Shown here: in pieces, positions 46,063-54,532 of the stretch
How the letters are laid out: the number at the start of each line of letters is the position of its first letter
Numbering within the stretch: position 1 is the first letter of the stretch
Source of the DNA: Leeuwenhoekiella blandensis MED217
GTDB lineage: Bacteria; Bacteroidota; Bacteroidia; Flavobacteriales; Flavobacteriaceae
Assembly (NCBI RefSeq): GCF_000152985.1
Contig: NZ_CH672395.1
Coordinates: 2,796,461 to 2,860,460 of the forward strand
Direction: 5' to 3'
DNA length: 64,000 nucleotides
Notes under the pieces: generated by a model
Told to the model about the DNA's origin: nothing
Databases searched by the model: none
The model's input: the letters and a program-made list of their open reading frames with translations, nothing else
Position numbers and translations under genes: made by a program

Positions 46063-47472
46063 ATGAATATAAAGCATCCTGATTTAGAAATACCAGCCAC
46101 AAACCCATTTGCAAACTGTAAACTGGAAAGAGAAAAATATGCTGATATTCTAACCAATATTGTTAACTCCTACTCTAACGGTTTTGTCCTAGCTATCAAT
46201 AACAAATGGGGTACAGGAAAAACGACATTTGTAAAAATGTGGCAACAAAAACTCATTAACGAAGGCCATAAATCAATTTATTTTAATGCCTGGGAAAATG
46301 ACTTTGAAAATAACCCATTAACTGCTATAATGGGTGAATTGAAGTCGTTAACTAAATCTGCAAATAATCAAAAGTTTAAATCTACGCTTAAAAAGGCGGC
46401 TATTATGTCTAAGCATATTGGCCCTGCAATTGTTCAATCCATTGCTGATAAATACGTTGACACAAAGACTATAAAGGAAGCTATTACAGAAATCACCAAG
46501 GGCCTTACTGATATATTTGAAAATGAGGTGAATGATTATGTAGACAGAAAAAATAGTATTAATGAGTTTAAGACAAGTCTTGCAGATTTTATAGTTGACG
46601 CATACAATGGTAAACCTTTCATCTTTATTATTGATGAATTGGATAGGTGTAGACCTAATTATGCTGTCTCAATACTTGAACAAATCAAACATTTTTTTTC
46701 GGTACCAAATATAATCTTCGTTTTATCGATTGATAAAAATCAATTAGGAAGTGCTGTAAAAGGTGTGTATGGTAGTGACTCCTTAAATTCAGAAGAGTAC
46801 TTACGAAAGTTTATTGACTTAGAATATTCGATCCCAGAACCAAATAAAGATTTATTCTATAAATACTTATTTGAACACTTTAAGTTTAAAGACTTTTTTG
46901 ATTCTCCGGAAAGAAAGCAGTTGAGAGAATTACAAAATGATTCAAATTATTTTTTGAAGGTAACCGACTTGATATTTACAAACAAAAATCTGACTTTGAG
47001 ACAGCAAGAAAAAATTTTTAGTCTAGCTAGAATTTCCTTGCGTAGTTTTAACTCAAACTCTTACGTAATACCTGAAATATTATTGTTTTTATCTTATTTA
47101 AAAATTGATAGAAGGTCGTTTTTTGATGATCTAAAGTTTAAAAAACTAAATATTCATGAGTTACAGGAAAATTTTTTAAAAACAGTTATATCAAATAAAA
47201 CAGAGAAAACTGAGAATGCACTTATTTTATTAGAAGCACATCTAATTAATTTTTATAACAATTACTTACATTTAAATTATTACCAAAATAATCTTTTTAA
47301 GTTTAATGAAGAGACAGGTAGTAATGAGCTCTTGATTAATTGTGTAATTTGTAAAGACAAAAACAACAGTTTGCTTAGAATCCTTGAAAATCTCTCTAAT
47401 TCTAGAGAAGGAGGTTTAGACTTAGGATATTTCATTAATAGAATTGATTTAATGAAAGAATTAACCATCTAG
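46063..47472 (+). CDS. KAP family P-loop NTPase
   Basis: This predicted ATPase of 469 residues is of the KAP (Kidins220/ARMS and PifA) family. Walker A is NNKWGTGKTTF (46-56, K53) and Walker B FIFIIDELDRCRP (186-198, D191, E192), followed by the family's IKHFFSVPNIIFVLSIDKNQL. An insertion between the two motifs, where many KAP proteins have membrane helices, is here polar and helical, so the protein looks soluble. KAP relatives include PifA, which excludes phage T7 in F-plasmid strains. The gene is strikingly AT-rich against clpB, has no operon partner, and is followed by REP-like palindromes. A phage-defence role is plausible but not shown. Confidence 0.87.
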   Translation: MNIKHPDLEIPATNPFANCKLEREKYADILTNIVNSYSNGFVLAINNKWGTGKTTFVKMWQQKLINEGHKSIYFNAWENDFENNPLTAIMGELKSLTKSANNQKFKSTLKKAAIMSKHIGPAIVQSIADKYVDTKTIKEAITEITKGLTDIFENEVNDYVDRKNSINEFKTSLADFIVDAYNGKPFIFIIDELDRCRPNYAVSILEQIKHFFSVPNIIFVLSIDKNQLGSAVKGVYGSDSLNSEEYLRKFIDLEYSIPEPNKDLFYKYLFEHFKFKDFFDSPERKQLRELQNDSNYFLKVTDLIFTNKNLTLRQQEKIFSLARISLRSFNSNSYVIPEILLFLSYLKIDRRSFFDDLKFKKLNIHELQENFLKTVISNKTEKTENALILLEAHLINFYNNYLHLNYYQNNLFKFNEETGSNELLINCVICKDKNNSLLRILENLSNSREGGLDLGYFINRIDLMKELTI

Positions 47473-47547
47473 CATTTCTCATAATCACAAGATTATATCG
47501 TCCCCACATTGCCACACGATAAAAAATTATAAGAAGCTAGAATAATC

Positions 47548-47575
47548 CCTGCGTGATGCAATCGCGCAGGAGCAA
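47548..47575 (-). repeat. REP-like palindrome, minus orientation
   Basis: The arms cctgcgtgat / atcgcgcagg surround gca and are followed by agcaa. A close copy lies at 48342-48374. Read on the minus strand it begins ttgctcctgcgcgattgcat, related to the plus-orientation units. Confidence 0.7.
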
Positions 47576-47631
47576 CATAAAAAAATAAACCCATCTCGAG
47601 TTACCCTCTTGTTACCGCGCTGCCTGTCCCA

Positions 47632-47658
47632 ATGCATATAGGGAATGGTATCGCGTGG
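47632..47658 (+). repeat. REP-like unit, 27 nt identical to 48235-48261
   Basis: It begins atgcatatagggaatg and ends gtatcgcgtgg. The 27 bases are identical to those at 48235-48261, and the 25 or so bases upstream (ctgttaccg-like, then cctg-ccc) are also similar, giving a repeat of about 50 nt. Confidence 0.75.
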
Positions 47659-47800
47659 GAAGATCCTACCCACTACCTTCAGGGTCATTTCCCGTAAAAA
47701 AATAAGAGCGATTTCCTTTTCAAAAAGGGTCAACCGCTCTGATAATGTGATGCATAGCCTCGTTAAGTTTGTATCAAACGAATCCAAAAAAACTTAAGTT

Positions 47801-48055
47801 ATGCCACATTATGCACAAGGAACTTCAGGATGGACCAAATTAAACGGCTATCAAGCGCTTTGGGATCCTAAGATCGATATGGGGAAATTCTATTTTACCA
47901 CCTTTCAAGGGAAACGCGAAGAAACGCCATATATGACCGCAGAAAATTTTGCCCGCGTCATCGACATCCTAAGAAATGAAACGCCGGTTTATGGTAACGC
48001 CAGCACCGGCTCGGTCACCACCCAAGCTGAAGAAGTGGGTGAAGAAGAAAGTTAG
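47801..48055 (+). CDS. Small protein of unknown function
   Basis: This 84-residue protein is not one I recognise. It starts with MPHYAQGTSGWTKLNGYQAL, has a short beta-rich centre (GKFYFTTFQGKREETPYMTAENFARVID, residues about 29-56) and an acidic, Glu-rich tail. Its base composition is balanced, codon use is regular, and it has its own terminator 45 nt downstream, so it looks like a genuine gene rather than a repeat by-product. It is isolated between REP-like units and not coupled to the KAP gene, which ends 328 nt earlier. Confidence 0.65.
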   Translation: MPHYAQGTSGWTKLNGYQALWDPKIDMGKFYFTTFQGKREETPYMTAENFARVIDILRNETPVYGNASTGSVTTQAEEVGEEES

Positions 48056-48099
48056 TCTTCAAAACATTCAGAGAACTGCTAACAACCAACCAGAACGCA

Positions 48100-48135
48100 G
48101 CAACGCCTATATCTTTTGATGTAGGCGTTGTTTTT
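48100..48135 (+). terminator. Intrinsic terminator after the small gene
   Basis: The stem caacgccta / taggcgttg is followed by a five-T run. Confidence 0.82.
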
Positions 48136-48165
48136 GTTGCCGCACGATTGTATCGCGTGGTAAAA
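48136..48165 (+). repeat. REP-like palindrome
   Basis: The arms ccgcacgat / atcgcgtgg surround tgt, with ttg before and taaaa after. It is placed directly after the terminator's T run. Confidence 0.7.
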
Positions 48166-48234
48166 CCAAAAATAATCCTCTTTACTAAATCTAAACTTAG
48201 GTTCGGTTCCTCTGTTACCGAACTTCCTGCCCCT

Positions 48235-48261
48235 ATGCATATAGGGAATGGTATCGCGTGG
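48235..48261 (+). repeat. REP-like unit, 27 nt identical to 47632-47658
   Basis: Its 27 bases are identical to the first copy. The bases outside differ, which marks the unit's right end at cgcgtgg. Confidence 0.75.
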
Positions 48262-48341
48262 TAAAGACCAACAAAGTTTAATCCTGACTTTTACATTAAC
48301 ACTACCTAAGATGTTCAAAAAGATACCGAAATCGCTAATAA

Positions 48342-48374
48342 CCTCTGCGCGGCGATGCAATCGCGCAGGAGCAA
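48342..48374 (-). repeat. REP-like palindrome, minus orientation
   Basis: It contains gatgcaatcgcgcaggagca as in the unit at 47548-47575, with a longer left arm (cctctgcgcg). Confidence 0.7.
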
Positions 48375-48444
48375 TAGAAAGTTAGAAAATTTACATTTGA
48401 GGAGTAGATATTGTTGTCGCGTTTCCCTATTATGGCGCTGCCCA

Positions 48445-48471
48445 GTTGCCGCGCAATTGTATCGCGTGGTA
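48445..48471 (+). repeat. REP-like palindrome
   Basis: It begins gttgccgcgcaattg and ends tatcgcgtggta. It pairs with the minus-orientation unit about 70 nt upstream in a BIME-like arrangement. Confidence 0.7.
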
Positions 48472-48507
48472 TTCCACTAACTAAACCGACTAAGAACGCA
48501 CAATTTA

Positions 48508-49971
48508 CTACTCCTCCATTCCTTCATAAACATTTAGTTCTAGCGCTTCATAGCGTTCTGCTAAAGCCTTCAGGTTAACGGATTCTTGATGCTTTAAATG
48601 CGTGTCAAAAAAACCGGCGACCAATTGAGTGATGATTTCCATTCCCAGTTCGGGATCGATGCTTCCACTTCCGGAGAGCGAGGGCACAGGAATCATAAAA
48701 GGAATATCCATAAAATTAGGATGTCCCGATCCTAAGATTTTGGATTCATAAAAAACCGAAGTGCTTTTTTTATGATAAATATGTGCATTGAGATCCTCGT
48801 GTTCCGGCGGCCAATCTGCCGAAACGTATAAAAAAGGTTTCTGAAAAACTGTATCGATCTTTTTGCCCCATTGTATTCCATCTAAATTAGCACCTGCTTT
48901 AATGCGATCATCTACGAGTGCCAACCTGCCTGCAGCGCCCCCTCCTACCGAATGTCCTAAAACGCCCACGGCATCCAGTTGTAAATGTCCTTTCAAAGCT
49001 CCGTTAGCATTCCACCTCGGCAATAGCTTTAAAACACTTTGCATATCGGCCACCCAACGCGCTTGAATAGCGCCTTCAAAATAATCTTGAACCGCTTCCT
49101 GTACAATGGGATGCCGCTGCTCAAAAGTTAATCCATTAGCAAAAGCCTCCTGAATGGGTGTGATGGTTTGCATCGCATCCTTTGCAAGACGTTGCTGATA
49201 TTCATAATCAAAATAGGCATGTTCACCATTTGGAAAGACCGCACCCAGACTTTCATAGGTATGATTCATATTGATCACCACATAGCCTTGACTGGCCAAT
49301 TCGCTGAGCAAAGCGTAATAGCCCGTAGCTTTGGAGCCATACCCGTGAGAAAACAGCAACACGGGAAAGCTGCCCTCTGCAATGCTGCCTTCAGGATAAA
49401 CATAGGTTTGTATATGGTCTAAATAATTCAGTGCTGAAGCAGGCAAGCCGTACTTCGTCGCAAAACCGGCTCTACTGGCATCATCTACGTAAGCTTCCGG
49501 CGTAGTAGTTGCTGCCTTGGGAGCTGCCGGATACCAGATCTTCACCATAAACTTACGCCGATCTTCAGGCGTTGCAGTGATAGGTTCGTCTCTGGCTGTC
49601 TGCACAAGTACGGTATCGGTTCCCACGGCATAAGCACCACTGGGCTGCGGCAAATCAAAAACAGGAAGCACTACCGGCAAAACCCAGGCGACACCCAGTA
49701 AAATACCGTAACCTAAGCCTCTTAAAACAGCCAGCACCGAAAACCGAAAAGCTTGTGTGGCGTCGGTTAACAGAATACGTGCCGTTAAAATAAGTACTAA
49801 AACATAAGCCGGCAACAACTGCCAGCGATAGCCTTCGAGCACAAGCTGAAGCACAACTAGTGCAGCAAGTACTCCGAGAATAAGTACGAGTGGTATACGC
49901 CGTGCAAGAGGCTTCCATATAAAAGGCAACCCCGTAAGCACGAGCAGTAATACAATTTCAAAAAAACGCAT
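48508..49971 (-). CDS. Alpha/beta hydrolase, PAF-acetylhydrolase-like, with membrane N-terminus
   Basis: This 487-residue protein has three or four hydrophobic helices (about 4-100) and then an alpha/beta-hydrolase domain. The fold resembles bacterial relatives of platelet-activating-factor acetylhydrolase: oxyanion region LLFSHGYGSKATG (about 206-217), nucleophile S341 in LGHSVGGGAAG, D364 in ANLDG and H417 in GSGHPNF. A lipase or esterase activity at the membrane surface is likely, with unknown substrate. The gene lies between two groups of REP-like repeats but shows normal composition and an intact frame. Confidence 0.86.
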   Translation of the reverse strand: MRFFEIVLLLVLTGLPFIWKPLARRIPLVLILGVLAALVVLQLVLEGYRWQLLPAYVLVLILTARILLTDATQAFRFSVLAVLRGLGYGILLGVAWVLPVVLPVFDLPQPSGAYAVGTDTVLVQTARDEPITATPEDRRKFMVKIWYPAAPKAATTTPEAYVDDASRAGFATKYGLPASALNYLDHIQTYVYPEGSIAEGSFPVLLFSHGYGSKATGYYALLSELASQGYVVINMNHTYESLGAVFPNGEHAYFDYEYQQRLAKDAMQTITPIQEAFANGLTFEQRHPIVQEAVQDYFEGAIQARWVADMQSVLKLLPRWNANGALKGHLQLDAVGVLGHSVGGGAAGRLALVDDRIKAGANLDGIQWGKKIDTVFQKPFLYVSADWPPEHEDLNAHIYHKKSTSVFYESKILGSGHPNFMDIPFMIPVPSLSGSGSIDPELGMEIITQLVAGFFDTHLKHQESVNLKALAERYEALELNVYEGMEE

Positions 49972-50090
49972 AGTTTTGGTTTTAAATTACAGACTATAAA
50001 ACTACCTGATCCCTTTAAGGATTGCGAGGTAGAATCCCTAAGCGATCGGGTTATCTGTCGCTCAAAACCCGCAGTTAAGAAAAACGCACA

Positions 50091-50120
50091 GCGTATAGGG
50101 AATTGCATCGCGTGGTAAAA
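50091..50120 (+). repeat. REP-like unit, diverged outlier
   Basis: The sequence gcgtatagggaattgcatcg followed by cgtggtaaaa is a diverged member of the family at 47.6-48.5 kb, on the far side of the hydrolase gene. Confidence 0.62.
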
Positions 50121-50216
50121 ACTTAAACTTCATTTTGCGTATATTAACACAGCAGTTCCAAACTGCGCTAAACTACTTTAAAGCTTCAAAGCAGTTGCCA
50201 AGCTCCCCAGGCATTA

Positions 50217-50271
50217 GTTTACCCGTCGTTCATTCGTAGTTCACCCGAGGTTCACCCGTACTTCACGCGTA
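50217..50271 (+). repeat. Degenerate 11-bp tandem repeat, five units
   Basis: The five consecutive units are gtttacccgtc, gttcattcgta, gttcacccgag, gttcacccgta and cttcacgcgta. The shared pattern is gttcacccgta. It is not a CRISPR, because there are no spacers. The function is unknown. Confidence 0.7.
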
Positions 50272-50398
50272 GCAAAAGCATACCTAAGCTATGGTAGCGG
50301 TATGGTTACAGCCAGTAAACCTTTAAGGATGGATAAAGGAACAAGCAGACTATAGCCATAAGCCTTCTGAATCTCCCTATACAAAAGTCGTAAAACAT

Positions 50399-50430
50399 AA
50401 AAAGCTACCTCCGGTAAGAAGTAGCTTTTT
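50399..50430 (-). terminator. Intrinsic terminator of the molybdenum hydroxylase operon
   Basis: The stem aaaaagctac / gtagcttttt lies 20 nt beyond the stop codon of the large subunit gene, with a T tract on the minus strand. Confidence 0.83.
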
Positions 50431-50450
50431 AAAATTATGGAATAAAACCA

Positions 50451-52640
50451 TCAACCTAAGATCTGCGTTTCCTGCTCCAGGATCATATATGGCTGGCGGT
50501 AGTAACGCTTGCTTGTAGCTTTATACAAAGCACTCGCCAGAGCTCCTGCAACCGGAGGCAAACCGGGTTCGCCCAACCCTGTGGGTGCGATCTGGTTCTC
50601 TGCAAAGAACACTTCGATCTCCAGCGGAGCTTCGTTGTTTCTGATCAAGCGGTAGCGGTCAAAGTTCTGTTGCTCCGGCGCCCCGTCTTTAAAGGTTAAC
50701 TGACTGTACATCACGTGACCTAGACCATCTATGATTCCGCCTTCAATTTGATTTAATGCGCCTTCTTTATTGATCACAATCCCGCAATCAACAGCACACC
50801 ATACCTTTTTTACCTGTGGATTTCCACGATCATCCATCACGAGGTCGATCACCTGTGCTACATACGAATTGTGGCAGTAGTAGGCCGAAACACCGCGGTA
50901 AACTCCGTCTAGTTCTGCGCCCCAATTACTCTTCTCACGCACGAGTTTTAAAACTCCGGCATAACGCTCGGCATCATAATCATTGCGCTCTCCAACGGGA
51001 TTGGCGATCGCGTTATCAAAAAGCTCCAATCTAAAATCAATAGGATCTTTACCTGCTGCTTCAGCAACCTCATCGATAAAGGATTGCTCTGCTCCAGCGG
51101 TAAAATTAGAACGCGGCGCACGCCAGGCTCCTGTTGAAATATTGGTATCAATACCAAAGTTCTCTGCGCGATAATTGGCTAAGGTACCCGCCGGATAGCG
51201 ATTGGCAAACACCGGACTTGACGGAATACCGCTCCCCTGCACTTCAAAAGCGGTCAGGTTTTTATCGGCATCCAGTGCGGCTTTATATTTTAAAGTATAC
51301 GAAGGACGATAGGTTCCCTGAGTCATATCATCTTCCCGGGTGTAAATGAGTTTTACCGGAGCTCCTAGTTTCTGCGAAATAGCTGCAGCCTCAAGACCGA
51401 AGTTCCCGTACAATCTGCGACCAAATCCACCTCCCATACGGGTCATATCTACGTGAATGTTGTCTTCAGGAATGTTAAGCATTGCAGCAGCTGAACCGCG
51501 TAAAGCTTCCGGCGTTTGAATAGGACCGATCAAGCGCGCTGAATCTGCTTTAACATCTGCAAAAAAGTTCATCGGCTCAAGTGTGTTGTGTGCCAAAAAT
51601 GAACCAAAATACGTGCGTTCGATCACGGTATCGGCATTGGCAAAAGCTGCATCAGGATCTCCATCTTGACGGGCTACTTCTCCCTTTCCTTCAAACACAG
51701 AAGCAAATTGCTCCAAATGTGCTGCAGAACTTTCAGCAGCAGATACGCGTTCCCATTCGGCTTTTACCGCTTTTTTAGCCTGCATCACCTGCCAGGTGCT
51801 GTCACCCACGACTACGATGAGTTCGTTAAATGCATTCACATCTGCCCAACTGGGTTTTTCTAATGAAGTATTTATTGTAAAAATGTCTTTGATCCCCGGC
51901 ATCGCTTTCGCTTCGGCAGCATCAAAACTTTTTAGTTGCATTCCAAAAGCAGGCGCGTGGATGAGCATCACAATGGCGGCGCCGTCTTCCATATAATCTA
52001 AACCGAACAAAGGTTTTCCCGTAGCGATCTTAAAACCGTCTACGTTTTTAACCGCGGTCCCAATAAGTTTAAAGTCTTTAGGTTCTTTCAGCTTCACTTC
52101 TTCAGGAAGTTCGATACTGATGGCATCACTGATCAAATCTTTATACGCGATGCTTTTATTGGTAGGCAAGTGCTTTACCATACCCGCCTCGGTCACCAGA
52201 TCTTCTGCAGGAATATTCCACAGGTTTGCAGCGGCGCTCACAAAAAGGTACCGCGCGGTAGCCCCGGCCATACGCAATCCGTTCCAACCGACGCGAATAG
52301 ACTGACTTCCACCGGCGATTTGACGACTAAATTTTTTAGTATCCAGAGGCGCTTGTTCTACGCTAACCTGATCCCAGGCCACGTCCAACTCCTCGGCTAC
52401 AATAAGCGGCATCGAGGTTTTCACATTTTGACCGATCTCAGGATTGGGCGAAAAAATAGTCACCGTCCCGTCTTCATTCATTTTGATGTAAGCATTGAGG
52501 TCAAAGGCAGCCTCAGCCGGAGTAGTCGAATCTTGTGCCAAACCTGAAAACCAACTGAACTGCAACATCAGTCCTGCGCCCCCGGCTGCAGAAACTTTTA
52601 AAAACGATCTACGGTTGTGTTTTGTCTTGATAAGTGCCAT
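50451..52640 (-). CDS. Molybdopterin-binding subunit, xanthine dehydrogenase family
   Basis: This catalytic subunit of a molybdenum hydroxylase has 729 residues and resembles the large subunit of isoquinoline 1-oxidoreductase and related periplasmic aldehyde oxidoreductases. The N-terminus has a Tat signal with NRRSFLK, so the folded complex is exported. Molybdopterin-contact regions such as TRMGGGFGRRLYGNF and TGAWRAPRSNF are visible, and the catalytic Glu is probably E691 in GLGEPGLPP. It follows the 2Fe-2S subunit gene by 6 nt. The substrate is unknown; no FAD subunit or accessory XdhC gene is nearby. Confidence 0.92.
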   Translation of the reverse strand: MALIKTKHNRRSFLKVSAAGGAGLMLQFSWFSGLAQDSTTPAEAAFDLNAYIKMNEDGTVTIFSPNPEIGQNVKTSMPLIVAEELDVAWDQVSVEQAPLDTKKFSRQIAGGSQSIRVGWNGLRMAGATARYLFVSAAANLWNIPAEDLVTEAGMVKHLPTNKSIAYKDLISDAISIELPEEVKLKEPKDFKLIGTAVKNVDGFKIATGKPLFGLDYMEDGAAIVMLIHAPAFGMQLKSFDAAEAKAMPGIKDIFTINTSLEKPSWADVNAFNELIVVVGDSTWQVMQAKKAVKAEWERVSAAESSAAHLEQFASVFEGKGEVARQDGDPDAAFANADTVIERTYFGSFLAHNTLEPMNFFADVKADSARLIGPIQTPEALRGSAAAMLNIPEDNIHVDMTRMGGGFGRRLYGNFGLEAAAISQKLGAPVKLIYTREDDMTQGTYRPSYTLKYKAALDADKNLTAFEVQGSGIPSSPVFANRYPAGTLANYRAENFGIDTNISTGAWRAPRSNFTAGAEQSFIDEVAEAAGKDPIDFRLELFDNAIANPVGERNDYDAERYAGVLKLVREKSNWGAELDGVYRGVSAYYCHNSYVAQVIDLVMDDRGNPQVKKVWCAVDCGIVINKEGALNQIEGGIIDGLGHVMYSQLTFKDGAPEQQNFDRYRLIRNNEAPLEIEVFFAENQIAPTGLGEPGLPPVAGALASALYKATSKRYYRQPYMILEQETQILG

Positions 52641-52646
52641 AATCGA

Positions 52647-53111
52647 TTATTTTTTTGTTGCTGCCAGTGCGACAGCTTTATTGATTCGTGTATAGGTTCC
52701 GCATCGGCAGAGATTACCGCTCATCGCGTTTTTGATCTCGTCTTCAGAAGGATTCGCATTGCGATTGAGCAAGGCTGCTGCGCTCATAATTTGTCCTGCC
52801 TGGCAGTACCCGCATTGCGGCACATCAACTTCGATCCAGGCCTGCTGCACAGGATGCTCACCGCTTTCGGAAAGTCCTTCTATCGTGGTGATCTTCATCG
52901 AAGCGTTTGCGATGGCGCTCACAGGGAGCGAACACGAGCGTACGGCATTACCGTTAAGGTGAATGGTACACGCACCACACTGGCCTATACCACAGCCATA
53001 TTTGGTTCCTACCATATTTAGATGATCCCGCAAGACCCAAAGCACCGGGGTATCTGCAGCAACATCAACCTGATGTTCTTTCTCGTTAATGTACAAACTA
53101 TACTGTGGCAT
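52647..53111 (-). CDS. 2Fe-2S subunit of the molybdenum hydroxylase
   Basis: This 154-residue electron-transfer subunit has two 2Fe-2S clusters. A plant-type cluster is bound by C40, C45, C48 and C60 ([10 protein letters not shown], then SC), and a second by C100, C103, C135 and C137 (QCGYC and LCRCG). It has no signal peptide and is expected to be exported with the Tat-bearing large subunit. Both genes form an operon. Electrons probably go on to an outside acceptor such as a cytochrome, which is not encoded here. Confidence 0.93.
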   Translation of the reverse strand: MPQYSLYINEKEHQVDVAADTPVLWVLRDHLNMVGTKYGCGIGQCGACTIHLNGNAVRSCSLPVSAIANASMKITTIEGLSESGEHPVQQAWIEVDVPQCGYCQAGQIMSAAALLNRNANPSEDEIKNAMSGNLCRCGTYTRINKAVALAATKK

Positions 53112-53311
53112 AGCATTATGATTTTAATGAAACGTCTGTTTTTAAGCGTTATAGCAAAACGCACTGCTCTAAAGTTAACTAATTTTAACGATCACTCCTT
53201 ACACTTTTCAAACCAAATGCGGGATTGCCTCCGCTTAAAAATTAGCATTTCCTTACAATTTGAGCTGATTCGTTCCGTGACTAAAAGGCTACTTTTACCT
53301 GAAAATTGACA

Positions 53312-54496
53312 ATGCCGAGAACATTACGTCTTCTTTTATGTACACTGGGTCTTTTGCTTATGGGGTTACAACTGCAAGCACAGGAGACCACAATTCCCAA
53401 TGAAACTCCCAAGAAAGGGTTTATTTCCCGCTACCTCAACAGGGTGTTTAATGATACCGTATCTAAGGAAAAACCACAATTCCTGATCTATCCGGTGTTA
53501 GGTATACGACCTGAAACGGGTCTGGAATTTGCCGTGGCGCCACTCTTTGTGTTTTATGCCAATGAGGATATCAACAACCGTCTTAGTGAGATCAACACCT
53601 ATGCATTTTTTACCTTCAACGGGCAGTATGGAATACGCATCAATCACGCTGTCTATTCTGATCAGGACAAATGGTTTTTCTTAGGTGATCTTGATGCAGA
53701 ACGCTTTCCGCTAAAATATTACGGGATAGGCAATGATGTTCCTAAAGACAATATCGCATTAGTAGATGCGACGCAAATTCAGATTAAAGAACGGGTATTA
53801 CGCAAGGTGGTAAAAAACTTTTATGTAGGTCTCGAGACCGACTTTAGAAGTCTGTCTAACGTTTCTTTTGAAGCTCCCGAAGACAGCGATGAAGCTCTGG
53901 ACATTGAGCTTCCCTTTGGTGCCGAAGGAACGACCAGCTTTGGTATGGGTGCCGGTCTGGTTTACGACGCCCGTCACAATGTATTGAATGAGCGGAATGC
54001 TTTTTTTAGCGAATTGGCTTACCTCAATTACAACCCATTCTGGAAAAGCGATGTAGAATATCAAACCATCACGACAGACAATCGTTTTTTTACGCCTATA
54101 GGTAAACGGGATGTGCTGGCGGCTCAGGTTATTGGTCAGTTTAGCTTTGGTGGTGATGTTCCATTTAACCAACTTTCGTACTTAGGTGGAGAAAGTATTA
54201 TGCGCGGTTATTTTAGTGGAAGGTTTAGAGACCGCAATCAGATCGCTGCACAAATAGAATACCGTTTTCTACCGCTTAAACTCGGTTTTACAGACCGTTT
54301 AGGAGCGACTGTTTTTACCGGTGTAGGCGAAGTTTTTGACGATTGGAACGAACTGGAGATGAACAAGATCAAATGGTCTGCCGGTGCCGGTGCCCGTTTC
54401 TTGATCTTTAGAGAAAAAGATATTTTTATTCGCTTTGATTATGCCTTTACCAGAGACGGAAGTAATTTTTACCTAAGCATAGGTGAAGCCTTTTAG
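53312..54496 (+). CDS. BamA/TamA-like outer membrane barrel protein
   Basis: This outer membrane protein has 394 residues from the ATG at 53312, preferred over a TTG two codons earlier. A signal peptide (cleavage after LQAQ) precedes a surface-antigen-type barrel with SYLGGESIMRGYFSGRFRDRNQ, which includes the RGY motif of the BamA family, and a C-terminal FDYAFTRDGSNFYLSIGEAF ending in Phe as expected for barrel insertion. There are no recognisable POTRA domains, so it is not BamA itself. The role is unknown. Confidence 0.86.
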   Translation: MPRTLRLLLCTLGLLLMGLQLQAQETTIPNETPKKGFISRYLNRVFNDTVSKEKPQFLIYPVLGIRPETGLEFAVAPLFVFYANEDINNRLSEINTYAFFTFNGQYGIRINHAVYSDQDKWFFLGDLDAERFPLKYYGIGNDVPKDNIALVDATQIQIKERVLRKVVKNFYVGLETDFRSLSNVSFEAPEDSDEALDIELPFGAEGTTSFGMGAGLVYDARHNVLNERNAFFSELAYLNYNPFWKSDVEYQTITTDNRFFTPIGKRDVLAAQVIGQFSFGGDVPFNQLSYLGGESIMRGYFSGRFRDRNQIAAQIEYRFLPLKLGFTDRLGATVFTGVGEVFDDWNELEMNKIKWSAGAGARFLIFREKDIFIRFDYAFTRDGSNFYLSIGEAF

Positions 54497-54532
54497 GACG
54501 TCATTTCATTGCATTAAAACCTTGAATTTGGG

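Larger units (their letters stand above)
47473..47800. other. Gene-free region with REP-like palindromes
   Basis: This 328-nt stretch contains an inverted-orientation palindrome (47548-47575), a plus-orientation unit (47632-47658) and a partial copy near 47508-47524. An agagcg / cgctct pair near 47705-47740 could form a further hairpin. A frame of 86 codons on the minus strand here is a by-product of the repeats. Confidence 0.6.
48056..48507. other. Gene-free region with terminator and REP-like array
   Basis: After the terminator (48100-48135) this 452-nt stretch holds three plus-orientation units and one minus-orientation palindrome. A 93-codon minus-strand frame here shares the words RDTIPYMH with the frame at 47.6 kb, because both are translations of the same repeat. 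Confidence 0.6.
49972..50450. other. Gene-free region with REP-like unit and 11-bp tandem repeat
   Basis: This 479-nt stretch upstream of the hydrolase gene contains one more REP-like unit, a hairpin-like agcagtt / aactgcgct near 50151, a degenerate 11-bp tandem repeat and, at its right end, the terminator of the molybdenum hydroxylase operon. No coding sequence was supported. Confidence 0.6.

Noticed and set aside
47527-47787. An 86-codon minus-strand frame beside the KAP gene, sharing RDTIPYMH with the frame at 48079-48360
   Set aside because: Both frames cross the REP-like hairpins; the shared words are a translation of the repeat itself and the rest is unrelated.
46063-48055. Considered the KAP gene and the small gene as one operon or toxin-antitoxin pair
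   Set aside because: They are 328 nt apart with repeats between them, differ in base composition, and the small gene has its own terminator.
48079-48360. A 93-codon minus-strand frame in the repeat region
   Set aside because: It is made of repeat and terminator sequence, Cys-rich and low in normal codon use, with no homology-like pattern.
50217-50271. Considered as a CRISPR or origin iteron array
   Set aside because: There are no spacers and no cas genes, so not CRISPR. There is no replication initiator gene or AT-rich unwinding element next to it, so an origin is not supported.
52170-53021. Overlapping plus-strand frames of 125 and 134 codons over the molybdenum hydroxylase genes
   Set aside because: They are antisense to two genes with clear cofactor motifs and have no coherent domain of their own.
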